A stretch of DNA of 64,000 nucleotides, taken from positions 124,001 through 188,000 of the forward strand of contig VGFT01000005.1 in the NCBI GenBank assembly GCA_016868775.1, read 5' to 3'. The translations under genes were made by a program, and so were the position numbers. Below, one piece after another: positions 1 through 8,807 of this stretch (position 1 is its first letter; every line of letters starts with the position of its first letter). Below the pieces are notes generated by a model. That model was given only the letters and a program-made list of their open reading frames with translations. It had not been told where the DNA came from and made no database searches. The stretch is from Bacteroidota bacterium. Lineage in GTDB: Bacteria; Bacteroidota; Bacteroidia; Chitinophagales; Chitinophagaceae.

Positions 1-14
1 ACAAACGATAAAGT

Positions 15-641
15 ATGAAACTCGATGTATTGAATAGCCAGGGAAAATCAACCGGACGTTCCGTGGAACTTCCGGAGGAGATCTTTGGTGCCGAGCCCAA
101 TGATCACGTGATCTATTTGGCCGTCAAACAATATTTGGCTGCACAGCGCCAGGGAACGCACAAGGTAAAGACCCGAGCGGAGGTCAAAGGAGCCAGTCGC
201 AAATTGCACAAGCAAAAGGGAACGGGGGGAAGCCGTAAGGGAAACATCCGCAACCCGCTGTACAAGGGGGGTGGTACCATTTTTGGTCCCAAGCCCCACA
301 GCTACGACATCAAACTGAACCGTAAGGTGAAAGATCTTGCCAAGATCTCTGCGCTTAGCTACAAAGCCAAAGAGCAAGCGATCGTGGTGTTGGAAGACCT
401 GAAAATGGACACCCCCAAGACCAAGGAATTCGTGGGCATCCTGCGCAACCTGAACATCGGCGAGAAGAAAGTCATGTATGTACAACCCGAGCACAACCTC
501 GAGCTGGAGATGTCGATGCGCAACGTGCCCACCGTACAAGGGGTGATGCTGAGCGACATCAATACCTATGACATCGTAAATGCCGACGTGTTGGTCCTTA
601 CGGAAAGCGCAGCCAAGATCTTTTCTGACAACGAAGCCTAA
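15..641 (+). CDS. rplD: 50S ribosomal protein L4 (uL4)
   Basis: Primary 23S rRNA-binding protein of the large subunit whose long loop lines the exit tunnel. The 208-residue product carries the L4 loop signature at residues 68-97 (KGTGGSRKGN, then GGGTIFGPKPHSY). It starts 14 bases inside the window, so rplC and rpsJ presumably lie just outside. No Shine-Dalgarno precedes the ATG. It opens the visible part of the S10-spc operon and is 32 bases ahead of rplW. In enterobacteria L4 represses its own operon; nothing here shows whether that holds in this organism. Confidence 0.98.
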   Translation: MKLDVLNSQGKSTGRSVELPEEIFGAEPNDHVIYLAVKQYLAAQRQGTHKVKTRAEVKGASRKLHKQKGTGGSRKGNIRNPLYKGGGTIFGPKPHSYDIKLNRKVKDLAKISALSYKAKEQAIVVLEDLKMDTPKTKEFVGILRNLNIGEKKVMYVQPEHNLELEMSMRNVPTVQGVMLSDINTYDIVNADVLVLTESAAKIFSDNEA

Positions 642-673
642 ACCACAGACATTAACGATTCAAACGATATTCA

Positions 674-973
674 ATGAAACTGAGCGAAGTACTGATCAAG
701 CCCATCCTGACCGAAAAGGCAAACAACCAACAGGAGAAGCTGCGCCGCTATGCCTTCAAAGTGGCTCGCAAGGCTAACAAGCTGGAGATCAAAAAAGCGG
801 TTGAGAGTTTTTACGGCGTTTCCGTGACCTCCGTGAACACTTCCGTGGTGCCGGGCAAGCACAAAAGCCGGTTTACCAAATCCGGCGTGATCGAAGGACG
901 CAAGCCGGCCTATAAAAAAGCCTTTGTTACAGTAGCGAAAGGGGAGACCATCGATCTGTACGCCAGTATTTAA
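674..973 (+). CDS. rplW: 50S ribosomal protein L23 (uL23)
   Basis: Large-subunit protein at the tunnel exit, docking site for trigger factor and SRP in studied bacteria. The 99-residue length and the N-terminal pattern (VLIKPILTEKANN, then YAFKVARKANKLEIKKAVE) match bacterial L23. It lies in the fixed L4-L23-L2 order. The ATG is preceded by an A/T-rich stretch without Shine-Dalgarno, as expected for Bacteroidota. A 53-base gap separates it from rplB. Confidence 0.98.
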   Translation: MKLSEVLIKPILTEKANNQQEKLRRYAFKVARKANKLEIKKAVESFYGVSVTSVNTSVVPGKHKSRFTKSGVIEGRKPAYKKAFVTVAKGETIDLYASI

Positions 974-1026
974 TTAAAAAATGAATGGCCGCAACAGCCG
1001 CAAATGTTGATTTAAAATAAAAGAAC

Positions 1027-1863
1027 ATGGCACTTAAGAAATTCAAACCCATCACCGCCGGAACCCGTTGGCGCATTGGCAATGCCTATGCAGAGGTGAC
1101 AACCAACGTTCCGGAAAAAACCTTGGTGGAACCCAAACCCCGCACGGGCGGACGGAATTCTTCCGGACACTTATCCATGCGTTATCGGGGTGGCGGACAT
1201 AAAAAGAAATACCGCCTCATCGACTTCAAGCGGAACAAAACCGGATTGGCCGAAGTGGTTTCAATCGAATACGATCCGAACCGTACGGCGTTCATCGCCT
1301 TGTTGCAGTATGCCTACGGAGAGAAGCGTTACATCCTGGCCCCGCAAGGGTTGCAGGTAGGTGCCAAAGTGGAAAGTGGAAAAGACGTGGCGCCGGAATT
1401 GGGCAATGCCCTTCCCATGCGCAACATGCCCTTGGGTACCAACATTCACAACATTGAGATACAACCCGGACAGGGTGGCAAATTGGCTCGAAGTGCCGGT
1501 TCTTCGGCGCAGCTGACCAATAAGGAAGATCGCTATGCGATCCTGAAAATGCCTTCCGGAGAACTCCGCAAGGTGCTCATCGATGGATACGCAACGGTAG
1601 GCGTGGTCAGCAACAGCGATCACAGTTTGCAAAGCATGGGTAAGGCCGGTCGCAACCGTTGGAAAGGCATAAAGCCCCGTAACCGAGGCGTGGCCATGAA
1701 CCCGGTTGATCACCCGATGGGGGGTGGTGAAGGAAAGGCCTCTGGTGGACAGCCTCGCAGCCGCAATGGTCAGTACTCTCGTGGTCTGAAGACTCGTACC
1801 AAGGGTAAGGCCAGCGACAAGCTGATCATCCAACGCAAGAACGGAAGCAAGATCGCTAAATAA
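1027..1863 (+). CDS. rplB: 50S ribosomal protein L2 (uL2)
   Basis: Large-subunit protein next to the peptidyl transferase centre, needed for subunit association. The 278-residue length is usual. Diagnostic stretches are [18 protein letters not shown] in the N-terminal third and [17 protein letters not shown] near the C-terminus, which contains the conserved histidine implicated in peptidyl transfer. Part of the S10 cluster, 28 bases before rpsS. The upstream region is A-rich and lacks a Shine-Dalgarno. Confidence 0.99.
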   Translation: MALKKFKPITAGTRWRIGNAYAEVTTNVPEKTLVEPKPRTGGRNSSGHLSMRYRGGGHKKKYRLIDFKRNKTGLAEVVSIEYDPNRTAFIALLQYAYGEKRYILAPQGLQVGAKVESGKDVAPELGNALPMRNMPLGTNIHNIEIQPGQGGKLARSAGSSAQLTNKEDRYAILKMPSGELRKVLIDGYATVGVVSNSDHSLQSMGKAGRNRWKGIKPRNRGVAMNPVDHPMGGGEGKASGGQPRSRNGQYSRGLKTRTKGKASDKLIIQRKNGSKIAK

Positions 1864-1891
1864 TAACCGCACAAACGAATAAGAAAAACAT

Positions 1892-2161
1892 ATGGCTCGT
1901 TCGATTAAAAAAGGTCCCTACATCGCCGCCCACCTGGAAAAGAAGGTGATCGGCATGAACGAAGGAAAAAGTAAGAAAGGCGTGATCAAGACGTGGAGTC
2001 GTCGCTCTACGATCAGTCCCGATTTCGTTGGGCACACCTTTGCCGTTCACAACGGAAATAAATTCATTCCCGTGTACGTAACGGAGTTCATGGTGGGTCA
2101 CAAGCTGGGCGAGTTCGCCCCGACCCGTCAGTTCAAGGGACACTCGAAAAAAGAATCTTAA
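1892..2161 (+). CDS. rpsS: 30S ribosomal protein S19 (uS19)
   Basis: Small-subunit head protein contacting S13 and the A-site finger of 23S rRNA. The 89-residue product begins [19 protein letters not shown] and contains the conserved [21 protein letters not shown] and [11 protein letters not shown] motifs. Length and position between L2 and L22 are canonical. The gap to rplV is 20 bases. Confidence 0.98.
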   Translation: MARSIKKGPYIAAHLEKKVIGMNEGKSKKGVIKTWSRRSTISPDFVGHTFAVHNGNKFIPVYVTEFMVGHKLGEFAPTRQFKGHSKKES

Positions 2162-2181
2162 TCAAGTAACTGTACCACCTC

Positions 2182-2517
2182 ATGGAAGCTGTAGCAAAAC
2201 TTAGAAATTATCCGACCTCGCCTCGTAAGATGCGCTTGCTGGCCGATTTGATCCGCGGACAGAAAGTGGAGAAAGTATTAGCGCAATTGGAGCACAATCC
2301 CAAGCACCCGGCTGTGCCGCTGCGTAAGTTGATACTCAGTGCCATCAGCAATTGGAAGCAAAAAAATGAAGGGGGAGATGAAAGTCAGTTAGTGATCAAA
2401 ACCATTTTTGTGGACGGGGCAAGATCTCTCAAGCGGATGCGTCCGGCGCCTCAGGGCCGCGGGTACCGCGTACGCAAGCGCAGCAATCACGTAACCGTCA
2501 TTGTAGACACAAAATAA
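2182..2517 (+). CDS. rplV: 50S ribosomal protein L22 (uL22)
   Basis: Large-subunit protein whose beta-hairpin lines the exit tunnel opposite L4. The 111 residues show the family features: [18 protein letters not shown] near the N-terminus and the tunnel hairpin near the end ([27 protein letters not shown]). Length is typical. The gap to rpsC is 33 bases. Confidence 0.98.
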   Translation: MEAVAKLRNYPTSPRKMRLLADLIRGQKVEKVLAQLEHNPKHPAVPLRKLILSAISNWKQKNEGGDESQLVIKTIFVDGARSLKRMRPAPQGRGYRVRKRSNHVTVIVDTK

Positions 2518-2550
2518 TTATTTAAACCAATTAACGCATAAACAACGACC

Positions 2551-3318
2551 ATGGGTCAAAAAGCAAATCCGATCGGCAATCGTCTGGGAATCATTCGCGG
2601 GTGGGAATCCAACTGGTTCGGGACCAAGAAGGATTACGCCGGGAAACTGATCGAAGACACCAAGATTCGCAATTACCTCAATGCCCGTATCAACAAGGGG
2701 GGCATTTCGAAGATCGTCATCGAGCGCACCTTGGGTAAATTGATCGTGACCATTCATACCTCCAAACCCGGTATCATCATTGGTAAAGGGGGTGGGGAAG
2801 TAGACCGCATTAAGGAGGAATTGAAGAAACTTACCGGCAAGGAAGATGTACAGATCAATATCCTCGAGATCCGTCGCCCCGAATTGGACGCGATGATCGT
2901 GGGCGATAACATTGCTCGTCAGATCGAGAACCGCATTAGTTACAAGCGTGCCATCAAGATGTCGATCGCTTCTGCGTTGCGGATGGGTGCCGAGGGGATT
3001 AAAGTGAAAGTAGCCGGACGATTGGGTGGTGCCGAGATCGCTCGTACCGAAGAGATCAAGCAAGGTCGCGTGCCGCTACATACGTTCCGGATGGACATCG
3101 ATTATGCCAACGTTTTTGCGCAAACCGTTTATGGAAAGATCGGCATCAAGGTGTGGATCTGTAAAGGCGAGGTGCTGGCAAAGCGTGACTTGAATCCCAA
3201 TTTTATTGGTGGAAAAAGTGAGGTGGCTGAGCGTCGTGGCGGCGAGCGGGGAATGGAGCGCCGGGACGACCGTCGGGGAGGAGGTGATCGCCGCGGTGGA
3301 GGACGAGCCCGCAGTTAA
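2551..3318 (+). CDS. rpsC: 30S ribosomal protein S3 (uS3) with basic Arg/Gly-rich tail
   Basis: Small-subunit protein at the mRNA entry site, linked to mRNA helicase activity in E. coli. The N-terminus is [20 protein letters not shown], and the KH-domain loop [11 protein letters not shown] is at about residues 74-84. The C-terminal S3 domain runs to about residue 210. The last 30 or so residues are low-complexity Arg/Gly/Asp ([18 protein letters not shown]), making the protein 255 residues, longer than the E. coli form of about 233. Similar basic S3 tails occur in other bacteria; the role is unknown. Confidence 0.98.
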   Translation: MGQKANPIGNRLGIIRGWESNWFGTKKDYAGKLIEDTKIRNYLNARINKGGISKIVIERTLGKLIVTIHTSKPGIIIGKGGGEVDRIKEELKKLTGKEDVQINILEIRRPELDAMIVGDNIARQIENRISYKRAIKMSIASALRMGAEGIKVKVAGRLGGAEIARTEEIKQGRVPLHTFRMDIDYANVFAQTVYGKIGIKVWICKGEVLAKRDLNPNFIGGKSEVAERRGGERGMERRDDRRGGGDRRGGGRARS

Positions 3319-3354
3319 TAATATTATTCAAATACTCATTCGAAACAACAAGAT

Positions 3355-3777
3355 ATGTTACAGCCGAAACGTACGAAACACCGGAAAATGCAGAAGGGTC
3401 GCATGAAAGGCGACGCGAAGCGCGGCACCACCATTTCCTTTGGCTCCTATGCCCTTAAGTCCCTCGATGAACATTGGATCACCGATCGTCAGATCGAGGC
3501 GGCCCGTCAGGCCCTCACCCGTGAAATGAAACGGGAAGGAAACGTGTGGATCCGCATTTTTCCCGACAAGCCCATCACCCGCAAGCCGCTTGAAGTGCGT
3601 ATGGGTAAAGGAAAGGGTAACCTGGAATTCTGGGCGGCCGTGGTAAAACCGGGTCGTATCTTATTCGAGATCGACGGAGTCAGTGAGCAGGTGGCTCGTG
3701 CTTCCTTGTCGCTCGCAGCCGGCAAACTGCCCATCAAAACCAAATTCATCATCCGCCGTGACTTAGTCTCGGCCTAA
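3355..3777 (+). CDS. rplP: 50S ribosomal protein L16 (uL16)
   Basis: Late-assembling large-subunit protein near the A-site tRNA elbow. The 140-residue product starts [19 protein letters not shown] and includes [25 protein letters not shown] and [23 protein letters not shown], both characteristic of L16. Order S3-L16-L29 is standard. The gap to rpmC is 21 bases. Confidence 0.98.
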   Translation: MLQPKRTKHRKMQKGRMKGDAKRGTTISFGSYALKSLDEHWITDRQIEAARQALTREMKREGNVWIRIFPDKPITRKPLEVRMGKGKGNLEFWAAVVKPGRILFEIDGVSEQVARASLSLAAGKLPIKTKFIIRRDLVSA

Positions 3778-3798
3778 TCATATTCAAAAAAACTGGCC

Positions 3799-4008
3799 AT
3801 GTCCAAAAAAGCTGATTTTCTGAAAAGCATTCAAGGATTGAACGAGCAAGATCTTCGTTCGCGCCTGGAAGAGGATAAGCTCCGTTTGAAGAAGATGGAG
3901 TTCGCCCACGCCATCTCTCCATTGGAGAACCCGATGACTCTGCGGAGTCTGCGCCGCGACATCGCTCGTCTGCAAACCCAACTTAAAAACAAGCAAGAGC
4001 AAGCTTAA
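3799..4008 (+). CDS. rpmC: 50S ribosomal protein L29 (uL29)
   Basis: Small helical large-subunit protein beside L23 at the tunnel exit. The 69 residues form the expected antiparallel helices with the conserved pattern LEEDKLRLKKMEFAHAISPLENPMTLRSLRRDIARLQT. Assigned by sequence pattern and by its place between rplP and rpsQ, 15 bases before the latter. Confidence 0.95.
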   Translation: MSKKADFLKSIQGLNEQDLRSRLEEDKLRLKKMEFAHAISPLENPMTLRSLRRDIARLQTQLKNKQEQA

Positions 4009-4023
4009 TAAATCCACCCACTG

Positions 4024-4281
4024 ATGGAAGCAAGAAACTTAAGAAAGACACGTATCGGCGTTGTTACCAGCAACAAGATGACTAAAACCGTTACCGTTGC
4101 CGTAGAGCGTAAAGTAAAACACCCGATCTACGGAAAATTCGTGAAGAAGACCACCAAGTTCCATGCGCACGACGAGAAAAACGAGTGCAGCATTGGGGAT
4201 CTGGTCAAGATCATGGAAACCCGCCCCCTAAGCAAGACCAAGCGCTGGCGCCTAGTGGAGATCGTGGAGAAAGTGAAATAA
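4024..4281 (+). CDS. rpsQ: 30S ribosomal protein S17 (uS17)
   Basis: Primary 16S rRNA-binding OB-fold protein. The 85 residues contain [33 protein letters not shown] and [19 protein letters not shown], the hallmark S17 stretches. Canonical length and position; the gap to rplN is 24 bases. Confidence 0.98.
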   Translation: MEARNLRKTRIGVVTSNKMTKTVTVAVERKVKHPIYGKFVKKTTKFHAHDEKNECSIGDLVKIMETRPLSKTKRWRLVEIVEKVK

Positions 4282-4305
4282 ACTGACCTTAAAAAAAGAA
4301 ACTAA

Positions 4306-4674
4306 ATGATACAGCAAGAAAGCCGGTTGAATGTGGCCGATAACAGCGGCGCCAAGGAAGTACTCTGCATTCGGGTGCTGGGTAACAGCGGACAGCGTTA
4401 TGCCGGCATTGGAGATAAGATCGTGGTAACCGTTAAAGATGCCTTGCCCGCCGGAGGGATCAAGAAAGGCACGGTGGCAAAAGCCGTGATCGTGCGAACC
4501 ACCAACAAGCTGCGTCGGAAGGACGGTTCCTATATCCGATTCGACGACAATGCCGTGGTGATCCTCAATCAATCCGACGAGCCTCGCGGTACCCGCATAT
4601 TCGGCCCGGTGGCCCGCGAACTGCGCGACAAAGGCTATATGAAAATCGTATCCCTGGCCCCCGAAGTCCTCTAA
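4306..4674 (+). CDS. rplN: 50S ribosomal protein L14 (uL14)
   Basis: Interface protein of the large subunit, binding site of RsfS-type silencing factors in other bacteria. The 122-residue product starts [19 protein letters not shown] and ends with [28 protein letters not shown], both nearly invariant in L14. The gap to rplX is 26 bases. Confidence 0.99.
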   Translation: MIQQESRLNVADNSGAKEVLCIRVLGNSGQRYAGIGDKIVVTVKDALPAGGIKKGTVAKAVIVRTTNKLRRKDGSYIRFDDNAVVILNQSDEPRGTRIFGPVARELRDKGYMKIVSLAPEVL

Positions 4675-4700
4675 TCCCCTAATTCTACAAAGCCCTTCAT

Positions 4701-5036
4701 ATGAAAGCACGTTTTAAAGCCAAATACAACATCCGAAAGGGAGACACCGTGGTGGTGATCGCCGGAGATGACAAGGACCGCAGCCGTCCCCGTCAGGTAA
4801 AAGAAGTTTTGCTTGAGGAAGGAAAAGTGATCGTCGAAGGAGTGAACCTGATCACCAAGCACACCAAGCCTTCTGCTAACAACACCCAGGGTGGAATTGT
4901 AAAGAAAGAGGCGCCCATCCAGATCAGCAATGTGATGCTGTGGGATGCGCAGGAAAAGGCTGCCACCCGCATTTCTAAAAAACGCGGTGAGGGAAAGACC
5001 CCGCGGGTTTCCAAAAAATCGGGTAATCCTATTTAA
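4701..5036 (+). CDS. rplX: 50S ribosomal protein L24 (uL24)
   Basis: Assembly-initiator protein of the large subunit with an N-terminal KOW motif (YNIRKGDTVVVIAGDDKDR, about residues 10-28). The 111 residues end with a lysine-rich tail. Position between L14 and L5 is canonical. In E. coli the L24-L5 junction is where S8 represses the spc mRNA; no comparable structure was recognised by eye in this 27-base gap. Confidence 0.97.
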   Translation: MKARFKAKYNIRKGDTVVVIAGDDKDRSRPRQVKEVLLEEGKVIVEGVNLITKHTKPSANNTQGGIVKKEAPIQISNVMLWDAQEKAATRISKKRGEGKTPRVSKKSGNPI

Positions 5037-5063
5037 AATAGATCAACGTAATTGACACGACCT

Positions 5064-5633
5064 ATGAGTACGAAACAATACAAACCCCGACTGGCCTCCA
5101 AATACAAGACTGATGTAGTGCCGGCCTTGGTTAAAAAATTTGGATACAGCACCGTTATGCAAGCCCCCAAACTGGAAAAGATCTGTGTAAATAGGGGGGT
5201 GAATGGCGCCGTATCCGACAAGAAAATGATTGATGTAGCCATCGATGAGCTTTCTCAGATCACCGGACAGAAAGCCGTTGCGACCATGTCAAAAAAGGAC
5301 ATCTCCAACTTCAAGCTCCGGAAGAACATGCCCATCGGAGCGCGGGTTACCCTGCGGGGCGAAAAGATGTATGAATTTCTCGACCGCTTGGTATCGGTTG
5401 CCCTTCCTCGGGTACGCGATTTCAAGGGCGTTAGCGAGAAATCCTTTGATGGTCGCGGGAACTACACATTGGGCGTAACCGAGCAGATCATCTTCCCGGA
5501 GATTGACATCGACAAGGTGAGCAAAATCACCGGTATGGACATCACGTTCGTGACCACGGCCAATACCGATGAGGAAGCCTTTGAATTGCTCAAAGAAATG
5601 GGTATGCCCTTCCGTAACAAACAAAACAGTTAA
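5064..5633 (+). CDS. rplE: 50S ribosomal protein L5 (uL5)
   Basis: 5S rRNA-binding protein of the central protuberance, contacting P-site tRNA and S13. The 189-residue product includes [40 protein letters not shown] and [13 protein letters not shown], as in other bacterial L5. An in-frame TTG lies upstream at 5052, but the ATG at 5064 gives the usual N-terminus ([14 protein letters not shown]) and is preferred. The gap to rpsN is 19 bases. Confidence 0.97.
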   Translation: MSTKQYKPRLASKYKTDVVPALVKKFGYSTVMQAPKLEKICVNRGVNGAVSDKKMIDVAIDELSQITGQKAVATMSKKDISNFKLRKNMPIGARVTLRGEKMYEFLDRLVSVALPRVRDFKGVSEKSFDGRGNYTLGVTEQIIFPEIDIDKVSKITGMDITFVTTANTDEEAFELLKEMGMPFRNKQNS

Positions 5634-5652
5634 ACAGATAAACTAAATCAAT

Positions 5653-5922
5653 ATGGCGAAAACCTCCGTCAAGGCCCGTCAAGTAAAACGTGAACGTATG
5701 GTGGATCATTATGCTGCCAAACGAGAAGCACTAAAACAAGCCGGCGATTGGAAAGCCCTCGATGAATTGCCCCGCAACTCTTCCAAGGTGCGCCTCAAAA
5801 ATCGTTGTCAACTCACCGGTCGCCCGAAAGGCTACGTACGGTACTTCGGTATATCCCGTGTGGCCCTGCGCGACATGGCCCTTAATGGGAAGATACCCGG
5901 ACTTAAAAAAGCCAGCTGGTAA
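5653..5922 (+). CDS. rpsN: 30S ribosomal protein S14 (uS14), zinc-free form
   Basis: Small-subunit head protein. The 89-residue product is the longer form without CxxC zinc ligands: only one cysteine is visible, in [27 protein letters not shown]. The conserved C-terminus [11 protein letters not shown] is present. It sits between L5 and S8 as expected. A 61-base gap to rpsH contains an unusual Shine-Dalgarno. Confidence 0.98.
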   Translation: MAKTSVKARQVKRERMVDHYAAKREALKQAGDWKALDELPRNSSKVRLKNRCQLTGRPKGYVRYFGISRVALRDMALNGKIPGLKKASW

Positions 5923-5968
5923 AACCAAAACAATCAAAATCCAAAACATCCGGTTCGGACCGGATATC

Positions 5969-5974
5969 AGGAGG
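5969..5974 (+). promoter_or_regulatory. Consensus Shine-Dalgarno before rpsH
   Basis: AGGAGG lies 9 bases before the rpsH ATG, a functional distance. No other start codon inspected in this operon (rplD, rplW, rplB, rpsS, rplV, rpsC, rplP, rplX, rpsN) shows anything comparable. Bacteroidota ribosomes are reported to occlude the anti-Shine-Dalgarno, so a strong motif here may be regulatory rather than a routine initiation aid. Confidence 0.7.
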
Positions 5975-5983
5975 AAAAATATT

Positions 5984-6382
5984 ATGGTAACCGATCCTAT
6001 CGCAGATTTTCTGACCCGCATCCGGAACGCTCAAATGGCCGGCCACCGCGTCGTCGACATCCCCGCTTCCAATTTGAAGAAGCGGATGACCGAGATCCTG
6101 TACAATCAAGGGTATATCCTGAAGTACAAGTTCGAGGACAACAACAAACAAGGCATCATCAAGATCGCCTTGAAGTACGACCCCGCGACCAAGCAGCCGG
6201 CTATTCAGAGCATGGAGCGCATCAGCCGCCCGGGTCTTCGCCAATATGCCAAGCCCGCCGAGTTTCGTCGGGTAAAGAGTGGTTTGGGCGTGGCCATCGT
6301 GTCAACCTCCAAAGGGGTGATGACCGACAAAGATGCCAAGGCGCAAAACGTGGGAGGAGAAGTCCTTTGCTACATCTATTGA
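5984..6382 (+). CDS. rpsH: 30S ribosomal protein S8 (uS8)
   Basis: Primary 16S rRNA-binding protein and, in E. coli, translational repressor of the spc operon. The 132-residue product starts VTDPIADFLTRIRNAQMAGH and ends with the conserved GLGVAIVSTSKGVMTDKDA and GGEVLCYIY. An open frame continues upstream to 5762, but the ATG at 5984 gives the family N-terminus and is preceded by AGGAGG. Its stop codon lies inside a perfect 9-bp hairpin. Confidence 0.98.
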   Translation: MVTDPIADFLTRIRNAQMAGHRVVDIPASNLKKRMTEILYNQGYILKYKFEDNNKQGIIKIALKYDPATKQPAIQSMERISRPGLRQYAKPAEFRRVKSGLGVAIVSTSKGVMTDKDAKAQNVGGEVLCYIY

Positions 6383-6415
6383 TGTAGCACCGCTCGGGCC
6401 CAACCTCCGGGGCCC
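6368..6415 (+). promoter_or_regulatory. Two consecutive hairpins at the rpsH-rplF junction
   Basis: A 9-bp perfect stem (TGCTACATC 6368-6376, TATT loop, GATGTAGCA 6381-6389) spans the rpsH stop codon. A GGGCCC/GGGCCC stem (6396-6401 and 6410-6415) follows. No U-tract follows, so neither is a classical terminator. They sit in the longest internal gap of the operon, 129 bases. Possible mRNA processing, stability or ribosomal-protein binding element. Confidence 0.45.
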
Positions 6416-6511
6416 CTGTGGGTATGATTCGGCTGGTTCCTAAGAGCGCTATACGGCATCTGAACCCAGTACGAAAACCGGAGATATAAATTAAATGACA
6501 AACCATTTGTT

Positions 6512-7066
6512 ATGTCACGTATAGGAAAAAAGCAGATCACCCTCCCCGAAGGAGTCACCGTTACCGTCGGTAAGGACAATGTCGTTACGGTTAAAGGAAA
6601 GAAAGGTGAGCTGAAGCAAACAATTGATCGAGACATCGCCATTGAGGTGAAAGACGGTCAGGTGCACATTAGCCGTCCCACTGACCAGATCCGTCACCGT
6701 GCCCTGCATGGCTTGTACCGCGCCTTGCTCGCGAATCTGGTAAAAGGGGTAACGGATGGCTACGAGCGTAAGCTGGAGTTGATCGGGGTTGGTTTTAAGG
6801 CTGCCAATACCGGAAACCTGCTGGATCTCTCACTCGGGTTTTCGCACAACATCATTTTTGAAGTGCCCAAGGAGCTGAAAGTAGCTACGGCGCAGGAGAA
6901 AGGACAAAATCCGATCATCACTCTGGAAGGAATCGACAAACAATTAATAGGTCAGGTAGCCGCCAAACTCCGCAGCCTGCGCAAACCGGAGCCATACAAA
7001 GGCAAGGGGGTACGCTATGTGGGAGAAGTGGTCCGTAAGAAAGCCGGTAAAGCAGCTGGTAAATAA
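6512..7066 (+). CDS. rplF: 50S ribosomal protein L6 (uL6)
   Basis: Large-subunit protein near the factor-binding site. The 184-residue product starts MSRIGKKQITLPEGVTVTV and ends with the L6 signature region (IDKQLIGQVAAKLRSLRKPEPYKGKGVRY). Two alpha/beta repeats of the L6 fold are evident from the length and repeated GYERKLELIGVG-type pattern. It follows an unusually long 129-base gap after rpsH. Confidence 0.98.
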   Translation: MSRIGKKQITLPEGVTVTVGKDNVVTVKGKKGELKQTIDRDIAIEVKDGQVHISRPTDQIRHRALHGLYRALLANLVKGVTDGYERKLELIGVGFKAANTGNLLDLSLGFSHNIIFEVPKELKVATAQEKGQNPIITLEGIDKQLIGQVAAKLRSLRKPEPYKGKGVRYVGEVVRKKAGKAAGK

Positions 7067-7108
7067 ACATAAACTGTCGAAGGACAACGGTCCGAAAAAA
7101 TAAACAAG

Positions 7109-7468
7109 ATGAATCCGAAAGCCAAAGCCCAGAAAAAGCAGAACATCCGATACCGCATCCGCCGTAAGGTAAGCGGTACCGCTGCACAACCCCGTCTGGC
7201 TATTTATCGAAGCAATGCTGACATCTATGCGCAGTTGATCGATGATAGCAAAGGACAAACCCTTTGTTCCGCCTCTTCCCGCGACAAAGACATTGCCGCG
7301 CAAAAAGGTACCAAAACCGAAAAAAGCAAGTTGGTGGGCGCCGCGCTCGCCCGCAAAGCAACTGAACTGGGAGTTCAAAGTATTTGCTTCGACCGCGGTG
7401 GAAACCTCTTTCACGGGCGGGTTAAAGCCGTGGCCGATGGCGCCCGGGAAGGCGGACTCAAATTTTAA
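7109..7468 (+). CDS. rplR: 50S ribosomal protein L18 (uL18)
   Basis: 5S rRNA-binding protein. The 119 residues contain [32 protein letters not shown] and the C-terminal [26 protein letters not shown] signature. Position after L6 and before S5 is canonical; the gap to rpsE is 27 bases. Confidence 0.98.
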   Translation: MNPKAKAQKKQNIRYRIRRKVSGTAAQPRLAIYRSNADIYAQLIDDSKGQTLCSASSRDKDIAAQKGTKTEKSKLVGAALARKATELGVQSICFDRGGNLFHGRVKAVADGAREGGLKF

Positions 7469-7495
7469 ACAATCGAATCAATTCAAACCGAATAC

Positions 7496-8014
7496 ATGTC
7501 AAAGCATACGCTGAACCGAGTAAAAGCCGGAGATCTGGAACTCAAAGACAAGGTAGTTGCCATCAACCGCGTGGTTAAGACCACCAAGGGAGGTCGAACC
7601 TTCAGTTTCTCTGCCCTGGTGGTTGTGGGAAATGAAAACGGAGTAGTGGGGCACGGATTGGGCAAAGCCAAAGAAGTACAGGAAGCGATTACCAAAGGCA
7701 TTGAAGACGCCAAAAAGAACCTGATCAAGGTGCCCGTCATGAAAGGAACCATCCCCCACGACCAATGGGCCAAGGAAGGAGCTGCAAAAGTTCTGATCAA
7801 ACCGGCCGCCCATGGTACGGGTGTAATTGCCGGAGGTTCTATGCGTGCCGTATTGGAAAGTGCCGGTGTTACCGATGTATTGGCAAAATCGCTCGGGTCC
7901 GCCAATCCGCACAACGTGGTTAAAGCTACGTTCAAGGCCTTGGCACTGCTGCGCGAACCCATTCAAGTCGCGAAGACCCGCACCCTCGGACTAAAGAAAG
8001 TTTTCAACGGATAA
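7496..8014 (+). CDS. rpsE: 30S ribosomal protein S5 (uS5)
   Basis: Small-subunit protein at the mRNA entry tunnel, important for decoding fidelity. The 172-residue product has the S5 N-terminal double-stranded RNA-binding-like domain ([43 protein letters not shown]) and the C-terminal domain with [19 protein letters not shown]. Canonical place between L18 and L30. Confidence 0.99.
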   Translation: MSKHTLNRVKAGDLELKDKVVAINRVVKTTKGGRTFSFSALVVVGNENGVVGHGLGKAKEVQEAITKGIEDAKKNLIKVPVMKGTIPHDQWAKEGAAKVLIKPAAHGTGVIAGGSMRAVLESAGVTDVLAKSLGSANPHNVVKATFKALALLREPIQVAKTRTLGLKKVFNG

Positions 8015-8042
8015 TCAGCGCACGCGCGACAAAACGAATCGT

Positions 8043-8225
8043 ATGAAGAAAATCAAAATCACCCTGGTGAAAAGTCCGATCGACCGCCCCGAGCGTCAGA
8101 AATTGACCTTGCAGGCACTTGGACTGAACAAAACCAATTCCTCCAAGGAAGTGGAGGCCACGCCTCAGATCCTGGGAATGGTACGAAAAGTTACCCACCT
8201 GATAAAAGTGGAGGACGTTAAGTAA
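8043..8225 (+). CDS. rpmD: 50S ribosomal protein L30 (uL30)
   Basis: Small large-subunit protein of 60 residues: KKIKITLVKSPIDRPERQKL, then LGLNKTNSSKEVE and VRKVTHLIKVEDVK, the normal bacterial L30 pattern. Length and place between S5 and L15 match. A 74-base gap to rplO contains two short stem-forming stretches (GTTCCG/CGGAAC at 8233-8250 and GGGG/CCCC at 8267-8280). Confidence 0.96.
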   Translation: MKKIKITLVKSPIDRPERQKLTLQALGLNKTNSSKEVEATPQILGMVRKVTHLIKVEDVK

Positions 8226-8299
8226 GACATTCGTTCCGCTCCGTCGGAACCATTTATAACAAGCGAGGGGAGCCAACCCCGTTGAGTAAAAAACAGATT

Positions 8300-8749
8300 A
8301 TGAAACTGCATCAAATTCGTCCCGCCAAAGGCGCGACACACAAAGAAAAACGGATCGGTCGCGGTGACGGATCCGGACACGGTGGAACCGCCACCAAGGG
8401 TACCAAAGGGGCCCAAAGCCGTACCGGTTACAAACGCAATTTGGGTCACGAGGGCGGACAGATGCCCATCCAGCGCCGCGTACCCAAGCGTGGATTCAAG
8501 AATCCCCATCGCATCGAGTACCGCGTGTTCAACCTCGGACAACTCCAACAATTGGCCGACAAATATCAATTGAGCGAAATCACGTTGGAAAATCTTTACA
8601 TCCACGGATTGATCGCTCAAACCGATCGCGTCAAACTGTTGGGTAATGGAGAGCTGAAAGGAAAATTCACTTGTAAAGTGAATGCCATCAGTGAAAAAGC
8701 CAAATCCGCTATTGAGGCGGCAGGCGGCTCCGTAGAAATCGTAGCGTAA
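8300..8749 (+). CDS. rplO: 50S ribosomal protein L15 (uL15)
   Basis: Late large-subunit assembly protein. The 149-residue product has the L15 N-terminus MKLHQIRPAKGATHKEKRIGRGDGSGHGGTA and the GYKRNLGHEGGQMPIQRRVPKRGF segment. An in-frame TTG at 8282 would add six residues, but the ATG at 8300 fits the family start. The gap to secY is 58 bases and holds a GAGCGA/TCGCTC hairpin (8767-8783). Confidence 0.97.
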   Translation: MKLHQIRPAKGATHKEKRIGRGDGSGHGGTATKGTKGAQSRTGYKRNLGHEGGQMPIQRRVPKRGFKNPHRIEYRVFNLGQLQQLADKYQLSEITLENLYIHGLIAQTDRVKLLGNGELKGKFTCKVNAISEKAKSAIEAAGGSVEIVA

Positions 8750-8807
8750 GTTTTCCTATATTGGTTGAGCGAATGCATCGCTCCACCGGTAAACAAACTG
8801 AAACCAA

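Noticed and set aside
48-539. 163-codon open frame on the minus strand inside rplD
   Set aside because: It is antisense to a fully conserved ribosomal protein gene and its translation resembles nothing; it reflects codon bias.
2518-3063. 181-codon minus-strand open frame inside rpsC
   Set aside because: Shadow of the S3 gene. No start context and no recognisable domain.
3230-3318. RG-rich S3 tail as a fusion or frameshift
   Set aside because: The frame is continuous and ends normally before rplP. Basic low-complexity S3 tails are known in other bacteria.
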